From positions 62,001 through 126,000 of the forward strand of contig JBFWXS010000009.1 in assembly GCA_050187175.1 (NCBI GenBank): a stretch of DNA of 64,000 nucleotides. Reading direction: 5' to 3'. The position numbers and the translations under genes are program-made. Below are positions 54,153 through 62,296 of the stretch, piece after piece; within the stretch, counting starts at the first letter, position 1; the number at the start of each line of letters is the position of its first letter. The notes beneath the pieces were generated by a model, which saw nothing but the letters and a program-made list of their open reading frames with translations, searched no databases and was not told where the DNA came from. This DNA is from Zeimonas sp050187175. GTDB lineage: Bacteria > Pseudomonadota > Gammaproteobacteria > Burkholderiales > Burkholderiaceae_E.

Positions 54153-55706
54153 ATGTCCAAAGTCATCGAGATCCATCGCCTCGACGCGGCGAAGTCGGCT
54201 GCGGCGGACTGCGTGCATTTCGGCTTCTGCACCGCCGTCTGTCCCACCTACGTCCTGGACGGCGAGGAGAACGACTCGCCGCGCGGCCGCATCGCGCTGG
54301 CCAAGCAGATGTTCGAGTCGGGCGGCCAGCCGACAGCGGAGGCCGTCCTGCATCTGGACCGCTGCCTGTCATGCCTGTCGTGCCAGAGCACCTGCGCCGC
54401 CGACGTCAGCTATCGCGACATCATCGACGCCGCGCGCGAATACATCGAACGCAGCGGCATACGGCCGTGGCATCAACGGCTGTTCCGGGCATTCCTCGCA
54501 GCGGTGCTGACACGCCCCCGCCTGCTGGCGCCGCTGATGAGCCTGGGCCGTCTGGCAGCGCCGCTGGCCGGCCGGCTGCCCGGCTCGCTGGGCGCGCTGG
54601 CCCGCCTGTCGGCGGCGCCGGCAGCGCGTTCGCTGGCGCGCGGGGCAGGCGCGAGTGCGAGTGCGAGTGCGAGTGCAAGCACAGGCACAGGTGCAGGTGC
54701 AGGTGCAGGCAAAGGCAAGGGCAAAGGAAACGGCCCCGCCAGCATGGTGGCCGCAACGCCCGCCAGCGCAGGCCGCCCGGCTCGCGGCGTGGCCCTGCTG
54801 TCCGGCTGCGTGCAGAGCGTGGCCGGCGGGGCGATCAACGCGGCGGCTCAGCGAATCCTCGAACGGGCCGGCCTGCAAGTGCTCCCATCGCCGCCCGGAC
54901 GCTGCTGCGGCGCGCTGGACCTGCACATGGGCCGCCGCGAGCAGGCCGCGCGGCACGCCGCAGCACTGGTCGAGACCTGGGCCGCGCAGCTGGCCGAGGG
55001 CCGCATCGAGGCCATCGTCACCACGACGTCAGGCTGTGCATCGGTGATGCACCACTACGACGAGGTGCTCGCCGACCGGCCGGAGATGGCCGCGAAGATC
55101 GCCGCCGTCAAGGCCGCGCTGAAAGACATCAGTGAAATCGTGGCCACGCTCGATCTGCCGGACGCCGGAACCACGGCCGGCCTGCACGCCGCCTATCACG
55201 ACGCCTGCTCGATGAAGCACGGGCTGAAGCTGAGCGCGGAGCCGCGCCGCGCGCTGCGCCGCTTCGGAATCGAGGTGCACGACATCGCCGAATCGTCGCT
55301 GTGCTGCGGCTCGGCAGGCACCTATAACATCCTGCAGCCGGCGATCGCCGAACGTCTCGGGCAGCGGAAGGCCGCCCATGCCAGCGCTGCCGCTCCGGAT
55401 CTGATCACCGCCGGCAATCTGGGCTGCCTGGTGCAGATCTCGCGCTTCACCGCCACGCCGGTGGCGCACACCGTCCAGCTGCTGGACTGGGCCAGCGGCG
55501 GACCGGCGCCTGCGGGCCTGCACGATTTCCGGCCGCGCGAACGGACACCCGACGCAGCCGAGGCGGCCCACGAGGCCGGCGCAGCCGAGGCGCCCACCGC
55601 CACCGCCACCGCCACCGCCACCGCCACCGCCACCGCTACCGCCACCACCGCCACGCCGCACGGCACCGCCGGCGCCGCGCAAGCTTCCGAAGATGCCTTC
55701 TGGTAA
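54153..55706 (+). CDS. GlcF-like Fe-S electron transfer protein with repeat insertions
   Basis: The 517-residue protein resembles the iron-sulfur subunit of glycolate oxidase (GlcF) and other CCG proteins. Two N-terminal cluster motifs are present: CVHFGFCTAVCP (residues 20-31), in which the usual second Cys is Phe, and CLSCLSCQSTC (about 71-81), which is complete. Two CCG domains follow (GCVQSV with PGRCCGALDLHMG, and YHDACSMKHG with SSLCCGSAGTYNI). Hexamer repeats encode ASASASAS-GTGAGAG-KGKGKG at about 167-192 and TATATATA near the C-terminus. It ends 13 bases before the flavoprotein gene, so the pair likely forms one dehydrogenase. Confidence 0.88.
   Translation: MSKVIEIHRLDAAKSAAADCVHFGFCTAVCPTYVLDGEENDSPRGRIALAKQMFESGGQPTAEAVLHLDRCLSCLSCQSTCAADVSYRDIIDAAREYIERSGIRPWHQRLFRAFLAAVLTRPRLLAPLMSLGRLAAPLAGRLPGSLGALARLSAAPAARSLARGAGASASASASASTGTGAGAGAGKGKGKGNGPASMVAATPASAGRPARGVALLSGCVQSVAGGAINAAAQRILERAGLQVLPSPPGRCCGALDLHMGRREQAARHAAALVETWAAQLAEGRIEAIVTTTSGCASVMHHYDEVLADRPEMAAKIAAVKAALKDISEIVATLDLPDAGTTAGLHAAYHDACSMKHGLKLSAEPRRALRRFGIEVHDIAESSLCCGSAGTYNILQPAIAERLGQRKAAHASAAAPDLITAGNLGCLVQISRFTATPVAHTVQLLDWASGGPAPAGLHDFRPRERTPDAAEAAHEAGAAEAPTATATATATATATATATTATPHGTAGAAQASEDAFW
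54651..54728 (+). repeat. In-frame hexanucleotide repeat in the Fe-S protein gene (internal)
   Basis: Four exact GCGAGT units from 54651 grade into degenerate GCAGGT, ACAGGC and AAAGGC hexamers, encoding alternating Ala-Ser, Thr-Gly, Ala-Gly and Lys-Gly. The insert lies between the ferredoxin and CCG domains, so length changes would alter only a linker. Confidence 0.9.
55594..55655 (+). repeat. In-frame hexanucleotide repeat near the Fe-S protein C-terminus
   Basis: About eight tandem ACCGCC units encode a Thr-Ala dipeptide run close to the stop codon. Multiples of six keep the frame whatever the copy number. Confidence 0.92.
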
Positions 55707-55719
55707 TGGAGAACATTCG

Positions 55720-57246
55720 ATGAGTTCCGCAAGCCCGATCCACGAATTCGTCCAGGCCGTCAGCGCCGAGCTCGGCCCCGAGGCCATCACGATCGGTACC
55801 GAGGTGCTCGACCGCTACGGCGAGCACACGCTGCCGGCGCCCGACGTGCGTCCAGGCGCGGTCGCGTATCCGGACTCGACGCAGGCGGTGCAGACGCTGG
55901 TCAGGCTGGCCAACCGCTACGGCGTGCCGCTGTTTCCGATCAGCAACGGCCAGAACATCGGCCTTGGAACACGCTCACCGGTTCGCGCCGGACAGGTCGT
56001 CGTCGACATGGGTCGGCGCATGCGCAACATTCTCGAGGTCGACGAAGCGCTGGGTTACTGCGTGATCGAGCCCGGCGTCAGCTTCCAGGCGCTGTACGAC
56101 GAGCTGCAGCGCAGGTCGAGCAAGCTGATGGTGTCGGTCACGGCCGGCCCGCCGCAGGGCAGCGTGCTGGCCAATGCGCTGGACAAGGGCGGCGGCAGCG
56201 GCGCTTATGCCGATCACTTCGGCATGATCTGCGGCATGGAGATCGTGCTGGGCAACGGCGACGTCATCCGCACCGGCGACGGCAGCCTGCAAGGCAGCTC
56301 GCACCCGAACTGGCACGTGTCGAAGTACAGCTTCGGCCCGCTGCTCGACGGCCTGTTCTCGCAGTCGAACTTCGGCATCGTCACCCGCATCGGCATGTGG
56401 CTGATGCCCAGGCCGCCGCACATCGAGCCGTTCTTCTTCACCTTCCCCGACGACGAGGATCTGGGCCCCATCGTCGATCTGATCCGGCCGCTGAAGCAGA
56501 GCAACTTCGTGCCGACGCTGATACGCGCCACCAATGATCTGTATCTGCTTTCGTCGGCCGCCACCCACCCGCGCTATGCCGAGACCGGCGGCAAGGAGCA
56601 GCTCGGCGACGCCGAGCGCAAGGCGCTGCGCGAACGCTTCGGCCTGGGCTCGTGGACCGTCTCCGGCGCGCTGTACGGCGCCAGCCGCGCAGCGGTCGCG
56701 CCGCAGCTGGAGCGGATCGTCAAGCACTTCACCGCTTCCGGACGCGGCCGCCACATCCCGCTCGAAGAAGCGGAACAGATCCGGCCGCTGCACATCGCGA
56801 TCAACTCGAACACCGGCGTGCCGACCGACAGCGAGCTGAAGATGCTGAAGTGGCGGCCCGGCGGCGGCGCGATCTGGCTGTCGGCCGGCACGCCCATCAT
56901 CGGCTCGATCGCCGGCGAGCTGCAGCGTGAATCACGCGCCATCTGCCGTTCGTTCGGCATCGACTACATGCTGTCGAACGTCTGCGGCGCGCGCTTCGCA
57001 CGCGGTGTGCACGGCATCATCTACAACCGCGGCGACCGCGACGAGGCCGACCGTGCCGACCGCTGCTACCGCGCGCTGGCCGAGCTGTTCGCGTCGCGCG
57101 GCATCTTCGTCGGCCGCGCGCCGACGCTGTACCAGGGCTTCCATCAGCAGCAGCGGATGCCCGAGTTCAACGCCGCCTGCGCCGCCATCAAGAAGGCGCT
57201 CGATCCGAACGGCATCATCGCGCCAGGCAAGTACGGCATAGACTGA
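55720..57246 (+). CDS. VAO/PCMH-family flavoprotein oxidoreductase
   Basis: This 508-residue FAD-linked dehydrogenase aligns by eye along its length with p-cresol methylhydroxylase PchF and vanillyl-alcohol oxidase: PISNGQNIGLGTRSPVRAG, GPPQGSVLANALDKGGG, FGPLLDGLFSQSNFGI and terminal DPNGIIAPGKYGID. Residues that bind phenolate in PchF (Tyr95, Tyr473) are Leu and Gly here, and the segment of the FAD-anchoring Tyr reads KMLKWRPGGG, without Tyr. It is thus unlikely to oxidise a p-alkylphenol in the usual way. The Fe-S gene upstream replaces the cytochrome subunit of PCMH. GGAG precedes ATG 55720 by 8 bases. Confidence 0.87.
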   Translation: MSSASPIHEFVQAVSAELGPEAITIGTEVLDRYGEHTLPAPDVRPGAVAYPDSTQAVQTLVRLANRYGVPLFPISNGQNIGLGTRSPVRAGQVVVDMGRRMRNILEVDEALGYCVIEPGVSFQALYDELQRRSSKLMVSVTAGPPQGSVLANALDKGGGSGAYADHFGMICGMEIVLGNGDVIRTGDGSLQGSSHPNWHVSKYSFGPLLDGLFSQSNFGIVTRIGMWLMPRPPHIEPFFFTFPDDEDLGPIVDLIRPLKQSNFVPTLIRATNDLYLLSSAATHPRYAETGGKEQLGDAERKALRERFGLGSWTVSGALYGASRAAVAPQLERIVKHFTASGRGRHIPLEEAEQIRPLHIAINSNTGVPTDSELKMLKWRPGGGAIWLSAGTPIIGSIAGELQRESRAICRSFGIDYMLSNVCGARFARGVHGIIYNRGDRDEADRADRCYRALAELFASRGIFVGRAPTLYQGFHQQQRMPEFNAACAAIKKALDPNGIIAPGKYGID

Positions 57247-57276
57247 GCCGCGCATACCGCAGGCCTACGGCAGCGA

Positions 57277-58044
57277 TCAGCGCCAGTTCGGCGCGCGCTT
57301 CTCGACGAACGCGCGCAGGCCCTCCTGCGCATCGTCGGTAGCCGCGATCGTGCAGAAGCTCTCCACGACGCTGCCGATGTCGCGCCGGTAGCCGCGGTCG
57401 TTCAGGCGCATGAAGGCCTGGTGCCCCATGCGCATCACGACGCGCGACTTGGCGGCGAACAGGCGGGCCATCTCGCGGGCACTGTCCAGCACCTGCTCGT
57501 CGTCGACGATGCGGCTGACCAGCCCGAGCTGCGCCGCCTCTTCCGCGCCGAACGAGCGGCCGCTGAACAGGATCTCGAAGGCGCGGTGCCGCCCCACGAT
57601 CGCCGGCAGATGGATGAAGTGGATCGCCGGAATGATGCCGACGTCGATCTCCGGATAGCCGAAGCTCGCGGAACGGCCGGCGACGATGACATTGCACGAG
57701 ATCGACAAGGTCATGCCGCCGGCGCGGGCCGCGCCCGACACCGCTGCGATCGACGGCTTGCCCAGGCCGTGCTGGAGGTCGGCGAGCTCGATGTAGAGCT
57801 TGTCGAGAAATTCGTGCACGGCCAGGCCCTTCTCCTTCATCAGGATGTCGAGATCCAGCCCCGCGCTGAAGCGCTTCGGGAACGCGCTGCAGAGGATGAC
57901 CGCGCGAACGTCTTCGTCGTCCCTGGCGGCGCGGAACGCCGCGGTGATCTCCTCGAGCATAGGAATGCTCAAGGCATTGACCGGCGCATGGTTCAGCGTG
58001 ATCTCGGCGATGCCGTCGCGGACCTCATAGCGGATGAACTTCAT
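57277..58044 (-). CDS. Enoyl-CoA hydratase/isomerase family protein
   Basis: The 255-residue crotonase-fold protein has ITLNHAPVNALSIPML, the oxyanion-hole segment FSAGLDLDIL and the second helix SGAARAGGMTLSIS, with acidic residues in FGYPEIDVGIIPA. Crotonase-family reactions vary (hydration, isomerisation, hydrolysis of CoA thioesters), and the substrate cannot be told. It is the 3' gene of a minus-strand run with a Bug protein and a CoA-transferase, suggesting breakdown of a CoA-activated acid. GGAGGG precedes ATG 58044. Confidence 0.88.
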   Translation of the reverse strand: MKFIRYEVRDGIAEITLNHAPVNALSIPMLEEITAAFRAARDDEDVRAVILCSAFPKRFSAGLDLDILMKEKGLAVHEFLDKLYIELADLQHGLGKPSIAAVSGAARAGGMTLSISCNVIVAGRSASFGYPEIDVGIIPAIHFIHLPAIVGRHRAFEILFSGRSFGAEEAAQLGLVSRIVDDEQVLDSAREMARLFAAKSRVVMRMGHQAFMRLNDRGYRRDIGSVVESFCTIAATDDAQEGLRAFVEKRAPNWR

Positions 58045-58061
58045 GTCGTTCGCCCTCCCGG

Positions 58062-59051
58062 TCACTTGCGCTCAGGCTGAAGGCCGAGCTCCTTGGCGAC
58101 GACGCCCCAGCGCACGGTCGCCGACTGGATGAAGCCGGGAACCTCCTCCTTCTTCAGCACGAGGGGCTCGGCGCCGCGGTCCTGCAGGCTGTGCGCGTAC
58201 TCGGCGCTGCGCGAGATCTTCTGGAAGGCGTCCTGCAGCGTCTGCACGACTTCCTTCGGCGTGCCGGCCGGCGCCGACAGCGAGAAGCCGAAGCTCAGAT
58301 CGAAGCCCGCGAAGCCCAGCTCGGCCAGCGTCGGCACCTCGGGCAGCGTCTTCGACCGCTGCGGCGAGGCGATCGCCAGCGCCTTCGCCCTGCCCGCCTT
58401 CACCTGCGGCGCGCTGGTCGTGATGTTGTCAAACGAGAAGTCGACCTGCCCCGCCATGACGTCGACCAGCGCCGGTGCGCTGCCCTTGTACGGCACAGCC
58501 ACGGCCTTGAAGCCGGCTGCCTTCTGCAGCAGCACACCCAGGATGTGCGGCGAGGTGCCGGCGCCGAAGGTGGCGTAGCTCAGCCCTTCCGGCCTGGACT
58601 TGCCGCGCTTGATCAGCTCGTCCAGCGTCGCCGGCCCCTGAGTCGTCGAGACGACCAGCACGTTGGGCAGCGTCGCCGTCGTGCCGATGACGGTGAAGTC
58701 GGTCAACGGGTTGACCTTCCAGTCCGGATACAGGACCGGATTGAGCGCCTGCGCGGCGATCGTCGTATGCAGCAGCGTATAGCCGTCGGCCGGCGCGGTC
58801 TTGACGCTCTGAGTGCCTATCGTGCCGCTGGCACCCGGCCGGTTCGAGATCAGCACCGCCTGTCCGAGCTCCTTGGCGAGCGCCTCGCCGAGAATGCGCG
58901 CGATGAAGTCGGTGGGTCCGCCCGGTGCATACGGCACGACGATGGTCAGTGGTTTGGCCGGCCAGGTCTGTGCGCTGGCCGCGCCGCACAGCAACGCGGC
59001 GCCGGACAGCGCGACGGCGGACTTCAAAAAGCAGCGTTTGAAGAGGTTCAT
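58062..59051 (-). CDS. Bug-family (TctC) periplasmic solute-binding protein
   Basis: The 329-residue product has a signal peptide (about 1-28, ending AASAQ) and Bug signatures: WPAKPLTIVVPYAPGGPTDFIARIL, ISNRPGASGTIG, DGYTLLHTTI and AVPYKGSAPALVDVM. It is encoded between a CoA-transferase and an enoyl-CoA hydratase in one direction, so it probably delivers the organic acid these enzymes use. No transporter membrane subunits are close by. Confidence 0.93.
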   Translation of the reverse strand: MNLFKRCFLKSAVALSGAALLCGAASAQTWPAKPLTIVVPYAPGGPTDFIARILGEALAKELGQAVLISNRPGASGTIGTQSVKTAPADGYTLLHTTIAAQALNPVLYPDWKVNPLTDFTVIGTTATLPNVLVVSTTQGPATLDELIKRGKSRPEGLSYATFGAGTSPHILGVLLQKAAGFKAVAVPYKGSAPALVDVMAGQVDFSFDNITTSAPQVKAGRAKALAIASPQRSKTLPEVPTLAELGFAGFDLSFGFSLSAPAGTPKEVVQTLQDAFQKISRSAEYAHSLQDRGAEPLVLKKEEVPGFIQSATVRWGVVAKELGLQPERK

Positions 59052-59124
59052 TGCAGTCTCCTTTGCAGATCGATGGTTGTCGGAAGCGCCGGCGCCGTCG
59101 GAAGCGCCGGCCGAGCGTCGGCCG

Positions 59125-60309
59125 CTAAGCCACCACGGCGTCCGCTCGCAATGCGTGGATGTCGACGTCGCCGTAGCCCAGTTCGGCCAGGATCTCGTCG
59201 GTGTGCTCGCCCAGCAGCGGCGGCGGCCGGGTGGCGGCGCGGTCGGCATGCTGGAACTTCACCGGCAGGCCGATGTGCTTCCAGGCGCCCAGCGTCTGAT
59301 GCTGCGTTTCGACGATGAGCCCGCGTTCCGCCACCTGCGGATGCGCCAGCGCCTGGCTGAGGCTCTGGATCGGCGAGCACGGCACGTCGGCGGCGCGCAG
59401 CGCCTCGATCCACTCGGCCGCGGTTCGCGTGGCGAACTGCTGCTGCACCAGCGCGACCGTCCTGGGCATGTTCTGCACCCTCAGCGCATTGGTGGCGAAA
59501 TCCGGATGATCGACGAAGGCCTCCAGGCCTGCGACCGCGCAGAAGCGCCGCCATTGCGGGTCGTTGCCGGCCCCCAGCATCACCGGCCCGTCGGAGGCCT
59601 GGAACACCTGATAGGGGCACATGGTCGGATGGGCAGTACCCATCGGCAGCGGATCGCGGCCGCTGCTCCAGTAGCTCTCGGCCATGTAGGTCATGAATCC
59701 GAGCGCCGTGTCGAGCAGCGACAGCTCGACATAGACGCCTTTGCCGGTTCTGCCGCGCTCGACCACCGCCGCCAGCACGCCGCTCAGCCCGAGCATGCCG
59801 GTGCCGATGTCCACCGGCGAAAAGCTCGCTCGCGCATAGCGCCCGCCGCCTTCGCCCATGCTGCTGATCATGCCGCTGAAGGCCTGCAGCATGACGTCGT
59901 AGCCGGGCTGCTGACCGAGCGGACCGGTTCGGCCATAACCCGAGATCTCGCAGTAGATGAGCCGGGGATTGAGCGCGCTGAGCGAGCGGTGATCGACTGC
60001 CAGCCGCGCGGCGGTGTCGCCGCCGAAGCCTTGCAGCACGATGTCGGCACGCTCTACCAGTTCGTGCACGAGCGCGCGGCCGCGCGGCCGCTTCAGGTCC
60101 ACGGCCAGGCTGCGCTTGTTGTGATTCATGGACGTGAACACCGCCGACTGCCCGGCACGTTGCGGCGGCCAGGCCCGCGTGTCGTCGCCCTTGCCGATCG
60201 GCTCGACCTTGATCACGTCGGCGCCCAGTTCGCCCAGATACTGCGCGCACAAGGGGCCGGCGAGCACCTTGCTCAGATCGACGACTTTCATTCCCTTCAG
60301 CGGCTGCAT
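59125..60309 (-). CDS. CaiB/BaiF-type (family III) CoA-transferase
   Basis: The 394-residue enzyme moves CoA between carboxylic acids. Family features: MKVVDLSKVLAGPLCAQYLGELGADVIKVE at the N-terminus, the NKRSLAVDLKRPRGR segment and the catalytic Asp in VELSLLDTALGFM (about residue 167). Donor and acceptor cannot be read from sequence. Likely the first gene of the operon, diverging from the LysR regulator at 60450, which probably controls it. Confidence 0.92.
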   Translation of the reverse strand: MQPLKGMKVVDLSKVLAGPLCAQYLGELGADVIKVEPIGKGDDTRAWPPQRAGQSAVFTSMNHNKRSLAVDLKRPRGRALVHELVERADIVLQGFGGDTAARLAVDHRSLSALNPRLIYCEISGYGRTGPLGQQPGYDVMLQAFSGMISSMGEGGGRYARASFSPVDIGTGMLGLSGVLAAVVERGRTGKGVYVELSLLDTALGFMTYMAESYWSSGRDPLPMGTAHPTMCPYQVFQASDGPVMLGAGNDPQWRRFCAVAGLEAFVDHPDFATNALRVQNMPRTVALVQQQFATRTAAEWIEALRAADVPCSPIQSLSQALAHPQVAERGLIVETQHQTLGAWKHIGLPVKFQHADRAATRPPPLLGEHTDEILAELGYGDVDIHALRADAVVA

Positions 60310-60364
60310 GGAGGCACTCGGACTCAGGATCGGGGAGAGCCCGCCTTTCTCGACGATTCGAAGC

Positions 60365-60415
60365 CATATGTCAAAGATCGTTATATGATCTCGGCTATCG
60401 TAATTTCATATATCA
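60365..60415. promoter_or_regulatory. AT-rich divergent regulatory region of the LysR regulator
   Basis: This is a clearly AT-rich patch in a GC-rich region. ATATGA (60383-60388) and TCATAT (60406-60411) form an inverted repeat, and GATC-N7-GATC overlaps it at about 60377-60391. LysR-type proteins bind dyads with T-N11-A cores in such divergent spacers. Probably promoter plus operator for both genes. Confidence 0.6.
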
Positions 60416-60449
60416 AGCCGGCTGCTCGCCGTGCCGGCCGGAACAAACC

Positions 60450-61427
60450 GTGACGATCGACCTGCGCGTGCTCAGAGACTTCGTCGCGATCGCCTCCGCC
60501 GGCTCGATCTCGAAAGCGGCTGAGAATCTGCACATCGCGCAGCCGGCGCTCAGCGTCCACATGCGGCGCCTCGAAGAGCGGGTCGGTACGACGCTGCTCG
60601 AGCGGCACCACCGCGGCGTGAAGCTCACGTCCACCGGCGAGCGCCTGCTGCAGCATGCCAACGAGATCCTGCGCCACGTCGACGTCGCGCTCGAGGACGT
60701 GCGCCGCGCCGTCGCCGAGCCTACCGGCCGGGTCGCCCTCGGCCTGCCCCAGTCGATCGCGCGCGAACTGGTCCTGCCGCTGGTCAAGCTGGTCCTGCAG
60801 CGCTGGCCGCTGGTCAGGCTGCAGATCGTCGAGATGAACACCGGCTACATACCGGAGCATCTGCTCAAGGGCGACATCGATCTCGGCATCACGTTCGGCA
60901 CAGCGCACACCGACGGCATCGCATACACCCATCTGCTCGACGAGGAGCTGGTCTTCGTCTCGTCACGGCGGCAGCTCGAGCAGTTCCACCCGGAAGGCGG
61001 CCCGGACTGGGCGTCTATCCGCGTCGCCGAGCTCAGCAGGTTTCCTATCATCCTGCCCACCGCGCTGCACAGCCTGCGGCGCAGGATCGACGAGAGCCTC
61101 GCTCCGCACGGCATCCAGCTCGAAGTGGTGGCCGAGGTGAATGCGATTCCGCAGCTGATCGAACTGGCGGCGGCCGGCGTCAGCTCGACCGTGCTTTCGT
61201 TCGCCGCGGTGACGCGCGACCCGGCCATGGCGGAGCTCGTCGTGTCGCGGATCACCGAGCCCTCGCTGACGCGGCCGGTCTACTTGTGCCGCTCCGCAGC
61301 GACGCCGCTGAGCATAGCCGCGTCCATCATCCAGGAAGAACTCCGCGCCCAGGTCGGCAGCCTGCTCGATGCGGGGCGGTGGCGCACCTCGCCCGGCATC
61401 GCGCCCGGCATCGACGCCACTGTTTGA
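60450..61427 (+). CDS. LysR-family transcriptional regulator
   Basis: The 325-residue protein has the N-terminal winged helix-turn-helix (LRVLRDFVAIASAGSISKAAENLHIAQPALSVHMRRLEE-type arrangement in the first 60 residues) and a C-terminal inducer-binding domain of two alpha/beta lobes. It diverges from the CoA-transferase operon and precedes class II aldolase and dehydrogenase genes, so it may regulate one or both in response to an organic acid. Confidence 0.94.
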   Translation: MTIDLRVLRDFVAIASAGSISKAAENLHIAQPALSVHMRRLEERVGTTLLERHHRGVKLTSTGERLLQHANEILRHVDVALEDVRRAVAEPTGRVALGLPQSIARELVLPLVKLVLQRWPLVRLQIVEMNTGYIPEHLLKGDIDLGITFGTAHTDGIAYTHLLDEELVFVSSRRQLEQFHPEGGPDWASIRVAELSRFPIILPTALHSLRRRIDESLAPHGIQLEVVAEVNAIPQLIELAAAGVSSTVLSFAAVTRDPAMAELVVSRITEPSLTRPVYLCRSAATPLSIAASIIQEELRAQVGSLLDAGRWRTSPGIAPGIDATV

Positions 61428-61518
61428 CCGCGCCAAACACCCCATTTCGATATGGATGCCTAGTTGACGCGTGTTCCTTCGACGAAGATCCATTCTTGCC
61501 TCGACGCAGAAGAGATCC

Positions 61519-62292
61519 ATGACGACGAACGAAGCTGCGCTCGCTCCACGCCCGCCGTACATCTCCCCCGAAGAGGCTCAGGCCCGCCTGGAGCTGGCGG
61601 CGGTCTACCGCCTCTGCGCCCACGAAGGGTGGGACGAGCTGATCTACAACCATGCGACCATCCGCGTCCCGGGCGAGGACAGCTTCCTGGTCAAGCCGCA
61701 TGGGCTGCGCTTCACGGAGGTGCGGGCTTCCAACCTGATCAAACTGAGCTGGGGACGCTATCAGGCCGATCAGAGCGAGTCGCAGCACGTCAATGCGGCG
61801 GCCTATGCCATCCACACCGCCGTTCTGAAGAGCCGGCCGGACATCAACTGCACCGTACACGTCCATACACCCGCCGGCGTGGCCATGTCGGCCCGCAAGT
61901 CCAAGCTGCTGCCGCTGTACCAGGGAGCGATGCAGTTCTACAACCGCGTCTCCTATCACGACTTCGAGGGCTTTGCGTCGGATGAGGAAGAATCCGAACG
62001 GATCACCCGCGACCTGGGACCGCGCAACAAGGCCATGATCCTGCGCAATCACGGCCTGCTCACCGGTGGCGTCAATGGCGCGGAGGCACTGAGCCTCATG
62101 CGCTATCTGGTACAGGCCTGCGAAGTACAGCTGCGCATCGATGCCGCCGGCGCCGACTACCAGCTGCCGCCGGACTCGGTCTGTGAGCGCAACGCCGCGC
62201 AGTGGGAGCTCGCGCGGCTCAGGAATGCACCGATCGAATGGGCCGCTCAGCTTCGCCTGCTGGATGCCGGCGACCCCTCGTATCGGGAGTAG
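61519..62292 (+). CDS. Class II aldolase/adducin-family protein
   Basis: The 257-residue protein has the metal site of class II aldolases (CTVHVHTPAG with two His, and a later His in LRNHGLL), plus YNHATIRVPGEDSFLVKPHGL. Members include fuculose-phosphate aldolase and various decarboxylases or lyases of oxo-acids. Here it is followed by a D-2-hydroxyacid dehydrogenase gene 4 bases later, suggesting a two-step route. ATG 61519 (MTTNEAAL) was taken over an upstream ATG at 61471 on the basis of AGAAGAG before it. Confidence 0.88.
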   Translation: MTTNEAALAPRPPYISPEEAQARLELAAVYRLCAHEGWDELIYNHATIRVPGEDSFLVKPHGLRFTEVRASNLIKLSWGRYQADQSESQHVNAAAYAIHTAVLKSRPDINCTVHVHTPAGVAMSARKSKLLPLYQGAMQFYNRVSYHDFEGFASDEEESERITRDLGPRNKAMILRNHGLLTGGVNGAEALSLMRYLVQACEVQLRIDAAGADYQLPPDSVCERNAAQWELARLRNAPIEWAAQLRLLDAGDPSYRE

Positions 62293-62296
62293 CGAT

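Noticed and set aside
54651..55655. Short regular repeats considered as a CRISPR array.
   Set aside because: The repeats are contiguous 6-base units without spacers and lie in frame within a coding gene.
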